Assembly: GCF_000003195.3 (NCBI RefSeq)
Contig: NC_012876.2
Location: 46,867,276-46,931,275, forward strand
Direction: 5' to 3'
Source: Sorghum bicolor
Taxonomy: Eukaryota; Streptophyta; Magnoliopsida; Poales; Poaceae
Length of the DNA stretch: 64,000 bases
This document shows positions 47,253 to 60,843 of the stretch, in pieces (position 1 is the first letter of the stretch; each line of letters starts with the position of its first letter). The notes beneath the pieces are model-generated. The model ran no database searches. It saw nothing but the letters and a program-made list of their open reading frames with translations, and was not told the origin of the DNA. Both the position numbers and the translations under genes were made by a program.

Positions 47253-48491
47253 CTAGACCCCCTGGCCCTGGAGGAGAGAGCTTCTCAACCCTAATTCAAT
47301 ATTCCTCAAGTGAGAAGAAGCCTCTGATCAAGATTAGAGCCACCACATCAATTAGACATCTAGATTAGCATAGCTACATAGGATTAGAACTAGAAGGAGT
47401 CAATCTTCGATTGGTTTTCGGATCTGTCGAGAGGATTCTTGGTAATTCTCTAATTGTTCTTCTCATTGTTCTTCTAATCATCTTTGTTCTTCAATATTAT
47501 GAATATGACTTTGTTCTATTTCAATACATTGCTTATGACTTTGCTCTACTTGTTTATATTCAAGATTATATTATTCTTAGTTTATCATAGTTATATACTT
47601 GGCTTAGTTAGATTGGATCTATATACATGTTTAGGATCGTATAGCGTTTATCCATCGGATCCATGGGTAAATGATAGATAATATGTGTAGGCGTGGTGCT
47701 TATACCGTATTTATCTGTGATTGTACCCAATATGCTAGATCGTGGGGTAGTTCGTGATAGTGACAGCTTCATTGATTCTTATATAGTCCCCCTCTCGTGT
47801 ATTGGGCTGGCAGAGCAACATTATTACAGGGGAGTGATTGCTATGTTTCTCATTTACCTTGCTAATATCACTATGCATGCGCGTAGTCTTATCTCACAAT
47901 GATTGCTAAGTATGCTTGCCCTAACTATGATAATGCTAGACTATATAGTTGAGAATAACTTAGGAAATATTCTTGTAGTTCGTTCTAATTCCATGCTAAT
48001 GACTTTGAATATCTAATTCAGGTGCTTATCATATTTATACGTGGCTAAGTTATGCTGATCAGATTAATTATCTTTGTCACTATTCATTACTTTATATCCT
48101 TTATGTGACACTTACCCCTATATGAAAGAGTTAGATAAATATTCTCAATTATACATGCAATGATAGATACTCAATCTCATATTCTATTCTGTAATCAATA
48201 TTGATGGTTGCTAATCCCTTCTCAGTGGTAAAAATATAAATAACGATACCTGGAATACTTCCCGGTTAAAATGCTACATCGGTATTAATGTGTGCGCTTG
48301 CAGATCCCATTCATTATTTATTTAGAAGAGCAATTGCATATTTCAATACCGCGTCTCTCATGTCATGCTAGGGATGACAACTTGGCTTAAGTGGTGTGAG
48401 GGATAGGTTTGGCATTTTTGGCACCGTTACTAGATTTAGAGAACTTAGTCTACTTTTGGTAATGATGTTAAGAATACCCAACAAGCATTTT

Positions 48492-48508
48492 TGGCGCCGT
48501 TGCCGGGG
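48492..48508 (+). other. Array primer-binding site, tRNA-Asp
   Basis: TGGCGCCGTTGCCGGGG is a perfect complement of the 3' end of plant tRNA-Asp with CCA, 8 bp from the LTR. Confidence 0.9.
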
Positions 48509-48643
48509 AAGGTTGATTACTAATCAGGAATAGAATAAAAGATTTTGAGTTATCATTCGCATCACTAATATGATTGAGCTTATCTATTCTCTCATATAGT
48601 TTTACCCTGATATTTTTCTATTTTATCTTATGCAGGGGAATGT

Positions 48644-49482
48644 ATGAATAGAAGACATCTTCCAGGAAATTTTGTTGACAATCCCGAAGCATTATTCAAG
48701 AAGACGAGAGCCAAGCTCAAGAAGAGATCATCAACACTTCAGCAAGAAGCTTCATCCAATCAAGAAGATCACCAGAACTTGTCTTCAGAGTTCTAGGCCA
48801 TGGCGAACAAATCAATCCGCGAGTTCTCAGCTCCCACTACGGACAACATCCGCACTGGACCTGCTGCAGAGATCGATGGCAACTTTGAGCTCAAGCCTGG
48901 ACTTATCAACATGGTGCAATCCAACCAGTTCTGTGGGAAGGCACACGAAGATGCTAGTGCTCATTTACAACACTTCCTGAAGATTTGCAACACGTTCACT
49001 ATATCAGGAGTTTCTAAAGATGCTATACTACTTCGCCTCTTCCCATTCTCACTGTTAGGAAGAGCGAAGCAGTGGTTCTACGCTACAAAGGAGAAGAATA
49101 CTACGTGGGCACTCTGCTCAACAAACTTCCTGGCTAAGTTCTTTCCCATGGGCAAGACCGATGCTTTCCGTGGGAAGAATACAAGTTTTCAGCAACAACA
49201 TGATGAATCTGTTCCAGAAGCATGGGAGCGCTTTCAAGACTACATCCTAGAATGTCCCCATCATGGAATGGAGAGTTGGCTATTGATGCAGACATTTTAT
49301 CATGGGCTCGGCAACAGTGCCTGAGAGACCATGGATGCTGCAGCTGGAGGAGCATTCTTATCACTTACTATACCACAAGCCACAGCTCTTGTGGAGAAGA
49401 TGGCGTCCAACCAAAGTTGGAATGAAGAGAGGACCCTGACACACAAGAGAGGTGGAGGTATGCATCAGCTCAAGGAGGTAGA
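48644..49482 (+). pseudogene. Array interior 1: gag N-terminal/capsid region
   Basis: Same protein as 4397-5188, starting MNRRHLPGNF. TAG at 48796 (GAA to TAG) and TGA at 49322 (CGA to TGA) interrupt it; the longest open piece is 48800-49324. The codon that is TAG at the gag end in E1 and in the third interior is CTG here (49436-49438), so the frame runs on into the next part. Confidence 0.8.
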
Positions 49483-51288
49483 CATGCTGTCTGCATAGCT
49501 AGACCTGCTCATGAAGAAGCTCGACGATAGAGCTAGAGACAAGAAAGAAGTTATGCACATCTACGACTCTCACATGACTTGTGAGGAGTGTGGAGACACT
49601 GGACACTCAGGCAATCACTGCCCTGAGATGCTTGAGGATGTGAACTACATCAACAACAACAACAACTACTACAACCGTCCTCAACAAAATCAAGGTTGGA
49701 ATCAACAGAGGCCTAACTACTCAGGTAATTATCAAGGTAACAATTTTTACAACAATAATAATAATTTTCCACCTCTAAGAGAGTTAGTGTCTAATCAAGG
49801 AAAGCTAATGAATAACCTATCTAAGAAATTGGCATCTAATGATAAAATGCTAGAAATATAAATAATAGAATGGATAATTTCTCTACTGCCATCAAGAATC
49901 AAATTAGCTTTAATAAAATGATTGAATCTCAGTTAAGTCAAATAGCTGCTGCTGTTCCTACTACTAACCCCGGTATACCATCACAACCGGAAGGATTAGA
50001 ATCCGCAAATCTTGTAGACATGTTTGATGCAGGTAATTGGAGTAACCCCATCACTGAATTCACTACTGACCTTCTGCCGGTCAAGAGGGGCGATCCAGGA
50101 CGCCCCGTCATCCCGATCTCCATCGGCATGGTGAACGTTCCAGAAGCACTCTGCGACTTTGGCTCTAGCGTCAACATTATACCCTGGGTACTCTATGAGA
50201 AATTCTTTACATATCCTTTATTAGAAACAACCATGTGTTTGCAGTTTGCAGATCAGATGATAACTTTTCCAAAAGAAATATTGAAGAACCTTTGTGTCCG
50301 AGTTGGTACCTTGTATGCCCCAGCATACTTCGTAGTTGTAGAGACCGGAAATGATGAGAGGGCACCTATCATCTTAGGGAGGCCATTCTTGAACACCACG
50401 GGAGCTATCATCTACGCCAGTGCTGCCAAGATCAGTTTCTACGTCAAAGGGAGGAAGGAGACATTTTTCTTCAAGAACAAGACTACACAAATTCCAGATC
50501 AATCCAGACGTGAATCAAGGAAGAGGACCAACAGGAGGAACAGGAACAAGCAAGTGTGGACCGAGTCAGCTAAGATGGTCACTGTAGTTCATGGAGGCCA
50601 AGATCACCAACTTAAGTCACCGCTTTTGACCAAGAAGGACGACCCAGGAATGCCAAGCATCTACTGCTCCATAAATGGATACAACTTCTACAAGGCAACT
50701 TGTGACACCGGATCGGGCGTCAACATAATGGCCGCAGTCACCTATCGGCTCTTGTTCGGAACCATGCCCCTAAGACCAACATACATTCAGCTCCAAATCA
50801 CAGATCATACATTTCGAGAAGTTAAAGGAACAGTATCTGATGTCCCAGTCAAAATAGACGATCATTTTGTCTACACAGACTTTCAGATTATTGACATGGG
50901 AGAAGATGAGTACGATCTACCCGTCATCCTTGGAAGACCGTTCCTCAGCACCGTTAAAGCGATCATCTACATTAGAACCGGAGAAGTTCACATGCACTTC
51001 CCCTCAGAGAAGGTACGCCGCTATTTTACTGACCCTAACTATATCATTGAAGAATCTAAGCAGGTCAGAAAGAGACGCAACCGCAACCAGAGGAGGCAAA
51101 TCATCAAGGACGGATGGGCAGACTATGAAGGAGAAGTGATAAGATCAGAAGACGTAGAGTTTAAACAGAATTATCCAGAGGAGACTGAAGCACCAAGTCA
51201 GGTGTGGAAAATGAAGATAACTATACATGAAGAGGAGGCGCTGCCGGAAGTACCGACTACGCCACCTAACGAACCTCAGGACAATTGA
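49483..51288 (+). pseudogene. Array interior 1: CCHC knuckle and two retropepsin-like modules
   Basis: Equivalent to the 610-aa ORF of E1. TAG at 49497 and a small deletion near 49857 split it into 49511-49861 and 49870-51288 (472 aa). The CCHC motif reads CEECGDTGHSGNHC. Module 1 has CDFGSS and module 2 CDTGSG, each with ILGRPF about 72-74 residues later and each followed by an Arg-rich tail. It ends PNEPQDN. Confidence 0.82.
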
Positions 51289-53436
51289 GAAAATGGAGAG
51301 TCTCGTTCGGAGGACTTAAAAACACCGAACGCCTTGCCAAGAGGTAAACTTGGTAGTTATCCTTTCCCTTTCAATTATTTCAAAGTAGTTTACTTAGTTA
51401 ATTAAGTTCATACTATTCTAAAAAGAAAATAAAAATGTGAAAAACAGTAGGCCCCATGTGAGTATGCGAGTGGCATAAAACCCATAAGTACATTCACTGT
51501 GGTGGCATAAAAATAAAATAAATATTTCTTTTCTGCTTTATAAAATAAAAATATAAAAACAGGGAGTAATAATTATTAAGGAGTCTCAACATGATAAAGG
51601 CTAGATATTTATGCTAACACTTAATCAGTTCCACAAGCTTTGTTGTCTATTTGAGCTCCACAAAATTTAAGAATCAAGAAGACTAGCAGACGGAGGACAT
51701 TCTAATCGCTGTCAGAATGCTGCTGACTTTCAAATACACTTTTGCCACCTCCTAGCTACATCAAGAGAAATTACGTCAAAATTCAGCTTGGGGGAGAGCA
51801 CCCCTATTTATCCCGATAAGTATTTCGATCTATCTTTACACTTATATTATATTAGAATATAAATATACATAACTATGAAAAACCAAATAAAGATTTTGTG
51901 CTTATATATTTTGCTTAGTGTGTTTAATAAATAAATAAAGTGGCTATGCTAATCTGTATCTAAATAAAACTCAAGCATGGATATGATGAATAGTTGCTCT
52001 GCCTAATTTGCACATTTTAAGTTCTCTCTCAAGTTTAGACATAACTGTTATAATTTAAAGCTTGCTCTAGACCTAAACTTGTGGGATGAAAACTTGATCT
52101 GAAGTCTAAGTTGTTAATAGATACGATATGGGAAGGTTGAGCTGCTGTTTATCTGTTCCTAGAGATGCTAGAATTCTGGAGAATTTTATCTTTGAAAATC
52201 TTTAAAATGTTGCATGATGAGTTCCTGTATGATGAGAGTTTAAATTCCTACCACAGCTAGATATACATGCTTGCTAGACTTTGAGCCATACATTTACTAT
52301 TTACTGCTTATAAGCATTGAGTGTGGTCAAGCTGTGTAGACCCTTAGGAGCTTGTCATGTGGTTAAATCAAGATTTCACTTGCACGTTCACTCATATATG
52401 CTACTTCTACTCCAGAAGTACCATCCACATATATCCACCCATTCCATCTCGAGAACCACCCAAAAATATTCTAGTCCTAATCCGGGAGAGAATAACCAAA
52501 AATATTTCCGATTTTCCCTTGTGAAATAAATGCTCAAGTTATCTTGTTACTACCACTTGCTATATTATCTCAAGAGATGAGTGCTCTAAAAAAAGAGAGA
52601 AAAATACGAGGAAATAAAAAGGAGCAAGTGCTCGGAACCTCGAAAGAAAAGAAAAAAAAGTGAGACAAGAGGTAAAAATGGACAAGTGTCCGACAGTAGA
52701 ATTAGGGGTACAAGATACCCACCTGAGAGAAAAGAAAAAAAAAAGAAGAGCATCTCATTCTCCTCATAAAGTTTCAAAAGCAAGGAAGGTATGTATCCCC
52801 TCAAAGAGCAAAGTAGAATTAGACTTCCACCATTGTTATCACCATTATCACCATACACCATTCATTCGCCACACATGCACATCTTGATTAAACTTATTGG
52901 CTTGTTTCTTTGGATCCATAGTTTGACTATGCAATAAATGTCTTGTAAGTATGTATACTTTATCTCCCACCTATGAGCTCCAGATATTAAAGCCTCATTA
53001 GAGTAGGGTGAGAGAGAAGGCAATGTCACTATGCCTTATACCACAAATACCACATATTTTGAGAGAAGGCATATACCATCACTGCCTTGGTAAGGATCCA
53101 GAAATACCACAAAATAGAGATCTGAGAGAGTCATACAAGGAATCTCTGAGTTTTATTTGAAAATCTACAAAAACCCCAGAGCTATAGCTGATCAAGAATA
53201 AGAGACATGGCACTTGGCTAGACTGTTCTATCTTTTAACCTCTTAAGACAGAAGTGACGGTTACAAGTCCCATGGTGAAGGTAAAGTAAGTAAGTTTTAA
53301 GTCTTGACAGTTTACTCTAACTCAGAGATGAGATCTTATTTAAAAAGCATGTGTACCGTCAATTTTTAAAGATATTGCAACAACTTATGATCCATAGCTG
53401 AGTCTGTCCTTGCTCAGGGACGAGCAAGAGGTAAGC
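51289..53436 (+). other. Array interior 1: 3' non-coding region
   Basis: 2.1 kb without a supported gene, homologous to 372-2542 in E1. It includes a purine-rich A/G stretch around 52585-52760 and a CACCATTATCACC-type repeat near 52830-52860. Confidence 0.65.
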
Positions 53437-53447
53437 TTGGGGGAGTT
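53437..53447 (+). other. Array polypurine tract 1
   Basis: TTGGGGGAGTT just before the second LTR. Confidence 0.75.
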
Positions 53448-55085
53448 TGTTGACGGTCCTTAAGTATCAAATTTAATTATCAAATAAATCAAGAAAAGGA
53501 TCCAAATGAAATCAACATCTAGACTTAGGGTTTTATCTGACAGAATTCCACAAGTTTTGGTGTTTGTCTATTTCTGCAGGGGGTTATCAGGAAATATGGA
53601 AGAAAGACCCACACGTCGGGATTACATAGAGATATTAACGTGCCGCGCAATTATCTTACATCTAGAAGACTCCAGAAGCCACGAGACCGAAGCGGAGGCG
53701 AAACAGGGCCAGAGGCAGGGCGCCCGCCATGTTCTCCTGGGAGCCCGCCCACCTCCTGAGTCCAATCAGGACTCTGCTTCACGGGAGATCTCCACCGACT
53801 TAAAGGATGAATCTAAACCATACAATCTAAGTCGGTTTGATCCAACGGCCCATATTCACTTGAAGGGACTATAAAACTAGACCCCCTGGCCCCTGGAGGA
53901 GAGAGCCTCTCAACCCTAATTCATTGTTCTTCAAGGGAGAAGAAGCCTCTGTTCAAGATTAGAGCCACCACATCAATTAGATATCTAGATTAGCATAGCT
54001 ACATAGGATTAGAACTAGAAGGAGTCAATCTTCGATTGGTTTCCGGATCTGTCAAGAGGATTCTTGGTAATTCTCTAATTGTGCTTCTAATTACTTTCTA
54101 ATTATCTTTGTTCTTCAATATTATGAATATGACTTTGTTCTACTTCAATATATTGCTTATGACTTTGCTCTACTTGCTTATATTCAAGATTATATTGTTC
54201 TTAGTTTATCATAGTTATGTACTTGGCTTAGTTAGATTGGATCTATATACATGCTTAGGATCGTATAGTGTTTATCCATCGGATCCATGGGTAAATGATA
54301 GTTATTGTGTAGGCGTGGTGCTTATACCGTATTTATCTGCGATTGTACCCAATATGCCAGATCGTGGGGTAGTTCGTGATAGTGACAGCTTCAATGATTC
54401 TTATATAGTCCGCCTCTCGTGTATTGGGCTGGCAGAGCAACATTATTACAGGGGAGTGATTGCTATGTTTCTCATATTCCTTGCTAATATCACTATGCAT
54501 GGGCGTAGTCTTGTCTCACAATGATTGCTAAGTATGCTTGCACTAATTATGATAATGCTAGACTATATAGTTGAGAATAACTTAGGGAATATTCTTGTAG
54601 TTCGTTGTAATACCATGCTAATGACTTTCTAGAGTATCTAATTGAGGTGCTTATCATATTTATATGTGGCTGATCAGATTAGTTATCCTTGTCACTATTC
54701 ATTATTTCATATATCTTTTATGTGACACTTATCCCTATATGAAGAGTTAGATATAATGTTCTCAATTATACATGCAATGATAGATGCTTAATCTCATATT
54801 CTATTCTGTAATCAATATGATGATTGCTAATCCCTTCCTAGTGGTAAAAATATAAAGTACGATACCTGGAATACTTTCCGGTTAAAATGCTACATCGGTA
54901 TTAATCTGTGTGCTTGCACATCCCATTCATTATTTATTTAGAAGAGCAATTGCATATTTCAATACCGCGTCTCTCATGTCATGCTGGGGATGACAACTTG
55001 GCTTAAGTGGTGTGAGGGATAGGTTTGGCATTTAGATTTAGAGAACTTAGTCTACTTTTGGTAATGATGTTAAGAATACTCAACA
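53448..55085 (+). repeat. Array LTR 2, type A (1638 bp)
   Basis: TGTTGACGG..ACTCAACA. TATA box at 53870-53876 and GC boxes at 53718-53729 and 53739-53750 (second one altered). It contains the hydrophobic LTR frame 54108-54524 in open form. No primer site follows, so it acts as a 3' LTR for interior 1. Confidence 0.88.
54108..54524 (+). CDS. Small hydrophobic ORF in array LTR 2 (138 aa), uncertain
   Basis: Second open copy of the frame at 5924-6325, with five more N-terminal residues (MFFNI). N-terminal half Leu/Ile/Phe/Tyr-rich. Function unknown and coding doubtful; listed because it is open in two of three type A LTRs. Confidence 0.25.
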   Translation: MFFNIMNMTLFYFNILLMTLLYLLIFKIILFLVYHSYVLGLVRLDLYTCLGSYSVYPSDPWVNDSYCVGVVLIPYLSAIVPNMPDRGVVRDSDSFNDSYIVRLSCIGLAEQHYYRGVIAMFLIFLANITMHGRSLVSQ

Positions 55086-56090
55086 ACTACTTCATCTCCA
55101 CTTGAGTAGATCTCTAGAAATGCTCTAATGCTACCTTTATTTGCTTTAGTATATGTCTAGGTTGGAGTAGTTTCATTTATCTCTTAATTAAGCATGGTGC
55201 TTAGTTTAGGAATGATGATCTTACTTCCAAGGGATTTTAAATTAAGCATGATGCTTAGGTTAAAATGCCCTCCTAAATCAAATTTGACATGATGTCTAGG
55301 TTGATTTTTGAGCCGATAGTATGCTATAGTAGATATTGGATATTTTGTTGGACTATCCCCTGCAGGAAAACTGACAATATCAACCTGGGAGGTCCTGAGA
55401 CAAACTCACATTGGAGACAAAGAGAGAGACACATGAAGGTTAACAATTTACACAAGGAAGGCATAGCTCACAAGAGATGATCCATGGAGGGTGCTACAAA
55501 CATGATGCACAATCGCTAAGAAAGGAAAGCTTCCACAAGGTGATACTGTACCATCACTCTTCAAGTAAGGTAACATCTTAAGGTACTTGACTATCACTTT
55601 TATAAGCTTCTCCTTATTTCCGGTGTTCACATGAATAATAGAGACAAACATGTATGATTTATAACTCTAAATTAACCAACCCAATTAATTCAGCATGTTT
55701 AGTCCTTTAATATTTGTTTATAGTACTACCTTCGTGATCCCACACTACTAATCATACAAGCTAAAATGTTGCACATTCAATGCTTGGAAGACATATATAA
55801 AAAATATAAGTATAGATAGATTATCTTTCCATTAGGTGGAGCGATCTGATCTGACAAATGCTTTAAATGCTACACTCATGATCTTATTATCCATCAACTT
55901 TGTCTTGCTCACTATGCTTAAGGTTAGAGAAGAACAAATACACTTTTGGTTCTGTTGGTGTTTTCCACCAACAGGGCCCATGCACTTGATCTCTGCCTTG
56001 TCTCTATGAGCAGGTACACTTCGAGCAAAATATGAAGGAGTTTTACAACTCCCAGACTCCACCAAGTGAAGAACCTAGATCTACGAGCAC
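55086..56090 (+). other. Unassigned 1-kb segment opening interior 2
   Basis: Unlike the start of interiors 1 and 3: no primer site, no gag start. AT-rich with a short motif (AGCATGGTGCTTAG / AGCATGATGCTTAG) repeated around 55190-55260. The last part before 56090 could encode residues resembling a Gag linker, but I cannot name it. It may come from an autonomous relative or an older insertion. Confidence 0.35.
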
Positions 56091-57378
56091 AAACACACTG
56101 GAGATACTGGACACTCAGGCAATCACTGCCCTGAGATGCTTGAGGACGTAAACTACATCAACAACTACTACTACTACCACTACAACCGTCCTCAACAAAA
56201 CCAAGGTTGGAATCAACGGAGGCCTAACTACTCAGAGAGGCGATCCAGGACACCCCGTCATCCCGATCTCCATCGGCATGGTGGACTTCCTAGAAGCACT
56301 CTGTGACTTTGGCTCCAGCGTCAACATTATGCCCAGGGTACTCTATGAAAAATTCTTTACACATCCTTTATGAGAAACAACCATGTATTTGCAGCTTGCA
56401 GATCAGACACTAAGTTTCCAAAAGGGAATATTGAAGAACCTCTACGTCCGAGTTGGTACCTTATACGCTCCAACAGACTTCATGGTGATAGAGACTGATA
56501 CTGATCAGAGGGCACCCATCATCCTAGGGAGGTCATTCCTAAACACATTAGGAGATGTCATCTACGCTAGTGCTGCCAAGATCAGTTTCTACATCAAGGG
56601 AAGGAAGGAGACGTTTTCCTTCAAGAACAAGACTACACAAATCTCAGAGCATTCCCGACATGAACCAAGGAAGAGGACCAACAGGAGGAACAGGAACAAG
56701 CAAGTGTGGACCGAGTCAGCTAAGATGGTTACTGCAGTTCAAGGAGGTCAAGATCATCTATTTAAGTCACCGTTCCTGACCAAAAAGGACGACCCAGGCA
56801 TGCCAAGCATCCAGTGCTCCATTAATGGATACAACTTCCAGAAGACGCTTTGCGACACCGGGTCAGGCGTCAACATAATGGCCGCAGTCACCATCAGCTT
56901 CTGTTCGGAACCATGCCCCTAAAACCGACATACATTCAGCTCCAGATGGCAGATCAGACATTCTGAAAGATTGAAGGTTATTGACATGGGAGAATACGAG
57001 TACAATCCATCCATCACCCTTGGAAGACCGTTCTTTAGCACCGTTAAAGCAATCATATACATTGGAACCAGAGAAGTCCACATGCACTTCCCCTCTGAGA
57101 AGGTACGCTGCTATTTTACTGACCCTAACTATATAGTTGAAGACTCTAAGCAGGTCAGGACAAGAAGAAGACGACACAAACGCAACCAGAGGAGGCAAAT
57201 CATCAAGGACGGATGGGCAGACTACGAAGGAGAAGTAGTAAGGTCTGAAGATATACAACTTGAACAGAACTATCCTGAGGAGACCGTAGCACCGAGTCAG
57301 GTGTGGGGAGAGAAGATAGTTATACACGAAGAGAAGGCGCCACCGGAACCACCGACTACACCATCAAGCAAATCCTAG
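56091..57378 (+). pseudogene. Array interior 2: gag/protease remnant with large deletion
   Basis: Starts inside the CCHC region (GDTGHSGNHCPEMLEDVNYIN), then jumps near 56234 from the Asn-rich part directly to the first protease module (GDPGHPVIPISIG) and loses about 120 residues. A TGA at 56371 and a frameshift near 56910 follow. Open pieces are 56383-56922 (module 1 end, basic tail, CDTGSG of module 2) and 56971-57378 (ILGRPF-like LGRPFFS and the C-terminus). Inactive. Confidence 0.78.
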
Positions 57379-59571
57379 GACGACTGAGAAAACGGAGGGT
57401 CCCGTTCGGAGGACTTAAAAACAACGAACGCCTTACCAAGAGGTAAACTTAGTAGTTATATTTTTCCTTTCAATTATTTTAAAATAGTTTGCTTAGTTAA
57501 TCAGGTTTATATCATCTTGAAAAAAAATAAAAATGTTGAAAATAATAAGCCCCATGTGAGTATGCTCATGGCATAAAACCCATAAGTACATTCACTGTGG
57601 TGGCATAAAAATAAAATAAATATATTTATGTGCTATAAAAATGAAAATATAAAATTAAATTTATGATCCTACTAAAGAGTGTAACATTTATAGAGGAGGC
57701 TCAATATGATAAAGGCTAGGTATTTATGCTAACACTTAACCAGTTCCACAAAGCTTTGTTGTCTATTTGAGCTCCACAGAATTCAGGGATCAAAGAAGAC
57801 TAGCAGACGGAGGACATCCTAATCGATGTCAGAGTGCTGCTGACATTCAAATACACCTCCGCCACCTGCTAGCTACATCAGAAGAAATTACGTCAAAATC
57901 CAGCTTGGGGGAGAGCACCCCCATTTATCTAGCTAAGTGTTCTACTCACGTTTATACTTTACTCAAATAATAAAAAGATGCATAATCACATAAACCCAAA
58001 TAAAGATTTTGAGCTTATATATATATATCTTTGCTTGGTTTTCTAAATAAATAAATAAATAAAGTTTGCTGTGAACCCTCATGATAAGCTCTCACATGGA
58101 AATGATAAATAGTTGCTCTGCCATGACTATTTCTCAAAATTGAAATCTCTCTCAAGTTTAGGCATGACTGGTATTAATTAAGATTTGCTCTAAACCTGAA
58201 CTTGTGGGGAGAGTACTTGATCTAAAGTCTAAGTTGTTAACAGATATGATATGGGAAGGTTGAGCTACTGTTTATCTGTTACTAGAGATGCTATAATTCT
58301 GGAGAATTTTATCTTTCAAAATCTTTAAAATGTTGCATGATGAGTTCCTGTATGATGAGAGTTTCAATTCCTACCACAGCCATATATAAATGCTTGCTAG
58401 ACTATGAACCACACATTTACTTTACTACTTATGAGCATTGAGTGTGGTCAAGCTGTGTAGACCCTTAGGAGCTTGTCATGCGGTTAAATCAAGATTCACT
58501 TGCACATTCACTCATACATGCTACTTCTACTTCGGAAGTACACATCCACATATATCCATCCATTTCCATCTCCAGAACCACCCAAAAATATTCTACTCGT
58601 AATCCGGGAGAGAATAGCCAAAAAACATTCTCCTATTTTTGTTTTTCCCCTGTGAAATAAATGCTCAAGTTATCTTGGTTACTACCACTTGCTATATTAT
58701 TTTAAGAGATGAGTGCGCTAAAAAAAGGAGAAAAAAGTATACGAGCAAATAAAAAGGGGCAAGTGCCCGGAACCTCGATGAAAAGAAAAAGTGAGACGAG
58801 AGGTAAAAATGGACAAGTGTCCGACAGTAGAATTAGGGGTACAAGATACCCACCTGAGAGAAAAGAAAAAAATATAGAGCATCTCATTCCCCTCAAAAAG
58901 CTTCAAAGTGCAAGAAAGGTTTGTATCCCCTCAAAAGAGCACAAGTAGAATTAGACTTTCACCATTGTTATCACCATCATCACCATACACCATTCATTCG
59001 CCACACATGCACATCTTGATTTGACTTATTGACTTGTTCTTCTGGATCCATGGTTTGACTATGCAATAAATGTCTTGTAAGTATGTATTAGCTGTCTCCC
59101 ACCTATGAGCTCCAGATATCAAAACCTTATTAGAGTAGGGTGAGAGAGAAGGCAATGTCACTATGCCTCATACCAAAAAAATACCACATACTTTGAGAGA
59201 AGGCATACACCATAACTGCCTTGGTAAGGATCCAGAAATACCACAAAAGAGAGACTAGAGAGAGTCATACAAGGAATCTTTGAGTTTTATTTTAAAATCT
59301 GCAAAAAATTCCAGAGTTATAGTTAATCGAAGAACAAGAGACATGGCGCTTGACTAGACCGTTCTATCTTTTAACTGCTCAAGACACAGGTGACGGTTGC
59401 AAGCCCCATGGTGGAAGGTAATATGAGTAAGTTTAAATCTTAACAGTTTACCCTAACCCAAAGATGATATCTTGTTTGAACGCATGTGTATCTTTAAGGC
59501 ATGAAACCACTGTAGAAACTCTTGAGTTCATCTTTGCTAAGGGACGAGCAAAGGTTAAGCTTCGGGGAGCT
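57379..59571 (+). other. Array interior 2: 3' non-coding region and polypurine tract
   Basis: Same region as 51289-53447, ending CTTCGGGGAGCT before the third LTR. No gene supported. Confidence 0.6.
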
Positions 59572-60843
59572 TGTTGACGATCCTTAATGCTCATATTTAA
59601 CCATCAATTAATCATGAAAAAGGATCCAAATGCAACCAACACCTAGACTTAGGGTTTTATCTGACAGAATTCCACGAGTTTTGGTGTTTGTCTATTTCTA
59701 TAGGGGGTTATCAGGAAATACGAAAGAAAGGCCAACACGTCGGGTTTACATAGAGATATTAACATGCCGCACAATTTTCTATCATCTAGAAGACTCTAGA
59801 AGCCACAGGAACGAAGCGGAGGCCGAGAGGACTCAGGGACAGGGCGCCTGCCCTCCTTTCCTAGGCGCCCGCCCTCAACCAGAGTCCAATCAGGACTCTC
59901 TTTCGAGATATTGCTCCACCGACCTAAAGGATCAAGGATAACCGTTTAATCAATGTCAGTTTGATCCAACGGCCCATATTCACTTGAAGGGACTATAAAA
60001 CCAGACCCCCTGGCCCCTGGAGATCATACCTCTTCTACAGAATCAAAGTAAGGGTTTCAATTCTTCATCCAAGTAGAGAGGATCCCTCTAGTTCTTCTAG
60101 TTCTACCTCTAGTTCATCTAGATCTAGTTCTAGTTCATCTAGTTCTAGTTCCTCTAGTTCTAGTTCTAGTTAGTTCTAGTTGTAATCTAGAAAATAGGGA
60201 GAGAGAAGAGGAGAGCGGAGGAGGAGCCAGGTCTGTCGGATCTTCCTCAACATTATACTTTGCGGCAACTGGTTCGTTCTTCATCGTTCTCCAAGTTCTT
60301 CAATTCATAATTCCTGAGTTCTTTAATTACTTTTATTTACATTCAAGTTATTTATTGGATTCCCGCTTGCATCAAGTGCTCTAGTCTTTATAACGCTAGA
60401 GTAGTAATTAATAGATTAGACGTTGTGTTTAGTCTTGCAATTACCTGGAGTTGCACCCAATCTTGCGGATTGTTGTGGTAGCCCTAGGGCAGTGACAGCC
60501 CTAACGGTCGACGTATTCCACCACGTTCGGATCGGTGTTTGTAGGACCGTAGTCAGACCTTCCTAGCCCCCTTCTCATCTCTTTCTGTGGTTAGTGCTCT
60601 GATGTCCCAAAATAGATAATCTTGAAGTAATTCTTGATTCTTAGATCAACTAGAGAACTCTTAGAAAACTTCCTCTCTTCCCACCAAAAATAATTATATA
60701 GTTATCCTTGAGCGAACTTGGATCGTAATTAGTACACTCACGTTCCCTGTGGAAAATCGATACTCTCGAATACTCCTGGGTGAAAGCTACATCGGTATCC
60801 GTGCGCTTGTGGATTTTTCTATTTGCGTTCAAAATACCCAACA
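59572..60843 (+). repeat. Array LTR 3, type B (1272 bp)
   Basis: TGTTGACGA..ACCCAACA. The upstream half resembles type A LTRs (GC boxes 59842-59874, TATA box 59994-60000). The downstream half is different, with a GTTCTA repeat block at 60078-60190. It is the same type as the solo LTR at 12433-13768. It is followed directly by gag codons, with no primer site. Confidence 0.88.
60078..60190 (+). repeat. GTTCTA minisatellite in type B LTR
   Basis: Imperfect tandem repeats of GTTCTA and TTCATCTA just downstream of the TATA box, i.e. in the transcribed leader. A shorter version is in the solo LTR (13095-13180, minus). Confidence 0.7.

Larger units (their letters stand above)
46824..48483 (+). repeat. 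Array LTR 1, type A (1660 bp)
   Basis: TGTTGACGG..ACCCAACA. Two GGGCGCCCGCCC boxes at 47094-47105 and 47115-47126; TATA box at 47246-47252. It is followed by a correct primer site. Confidence 0.9.

Noticed and set aside
51289..53447. Env-like gene in the 3' region of the Athila-like elements
   Set aside because: Some Athila elements have one, but no long frame, signal peptide or membrane pattern is seen here in any copy.
46824..55085. Reading LTR 1 to LTR 2 as one complete element with target duplication
   Set aside because: The flanks ATCGC and ACTAC do not match.
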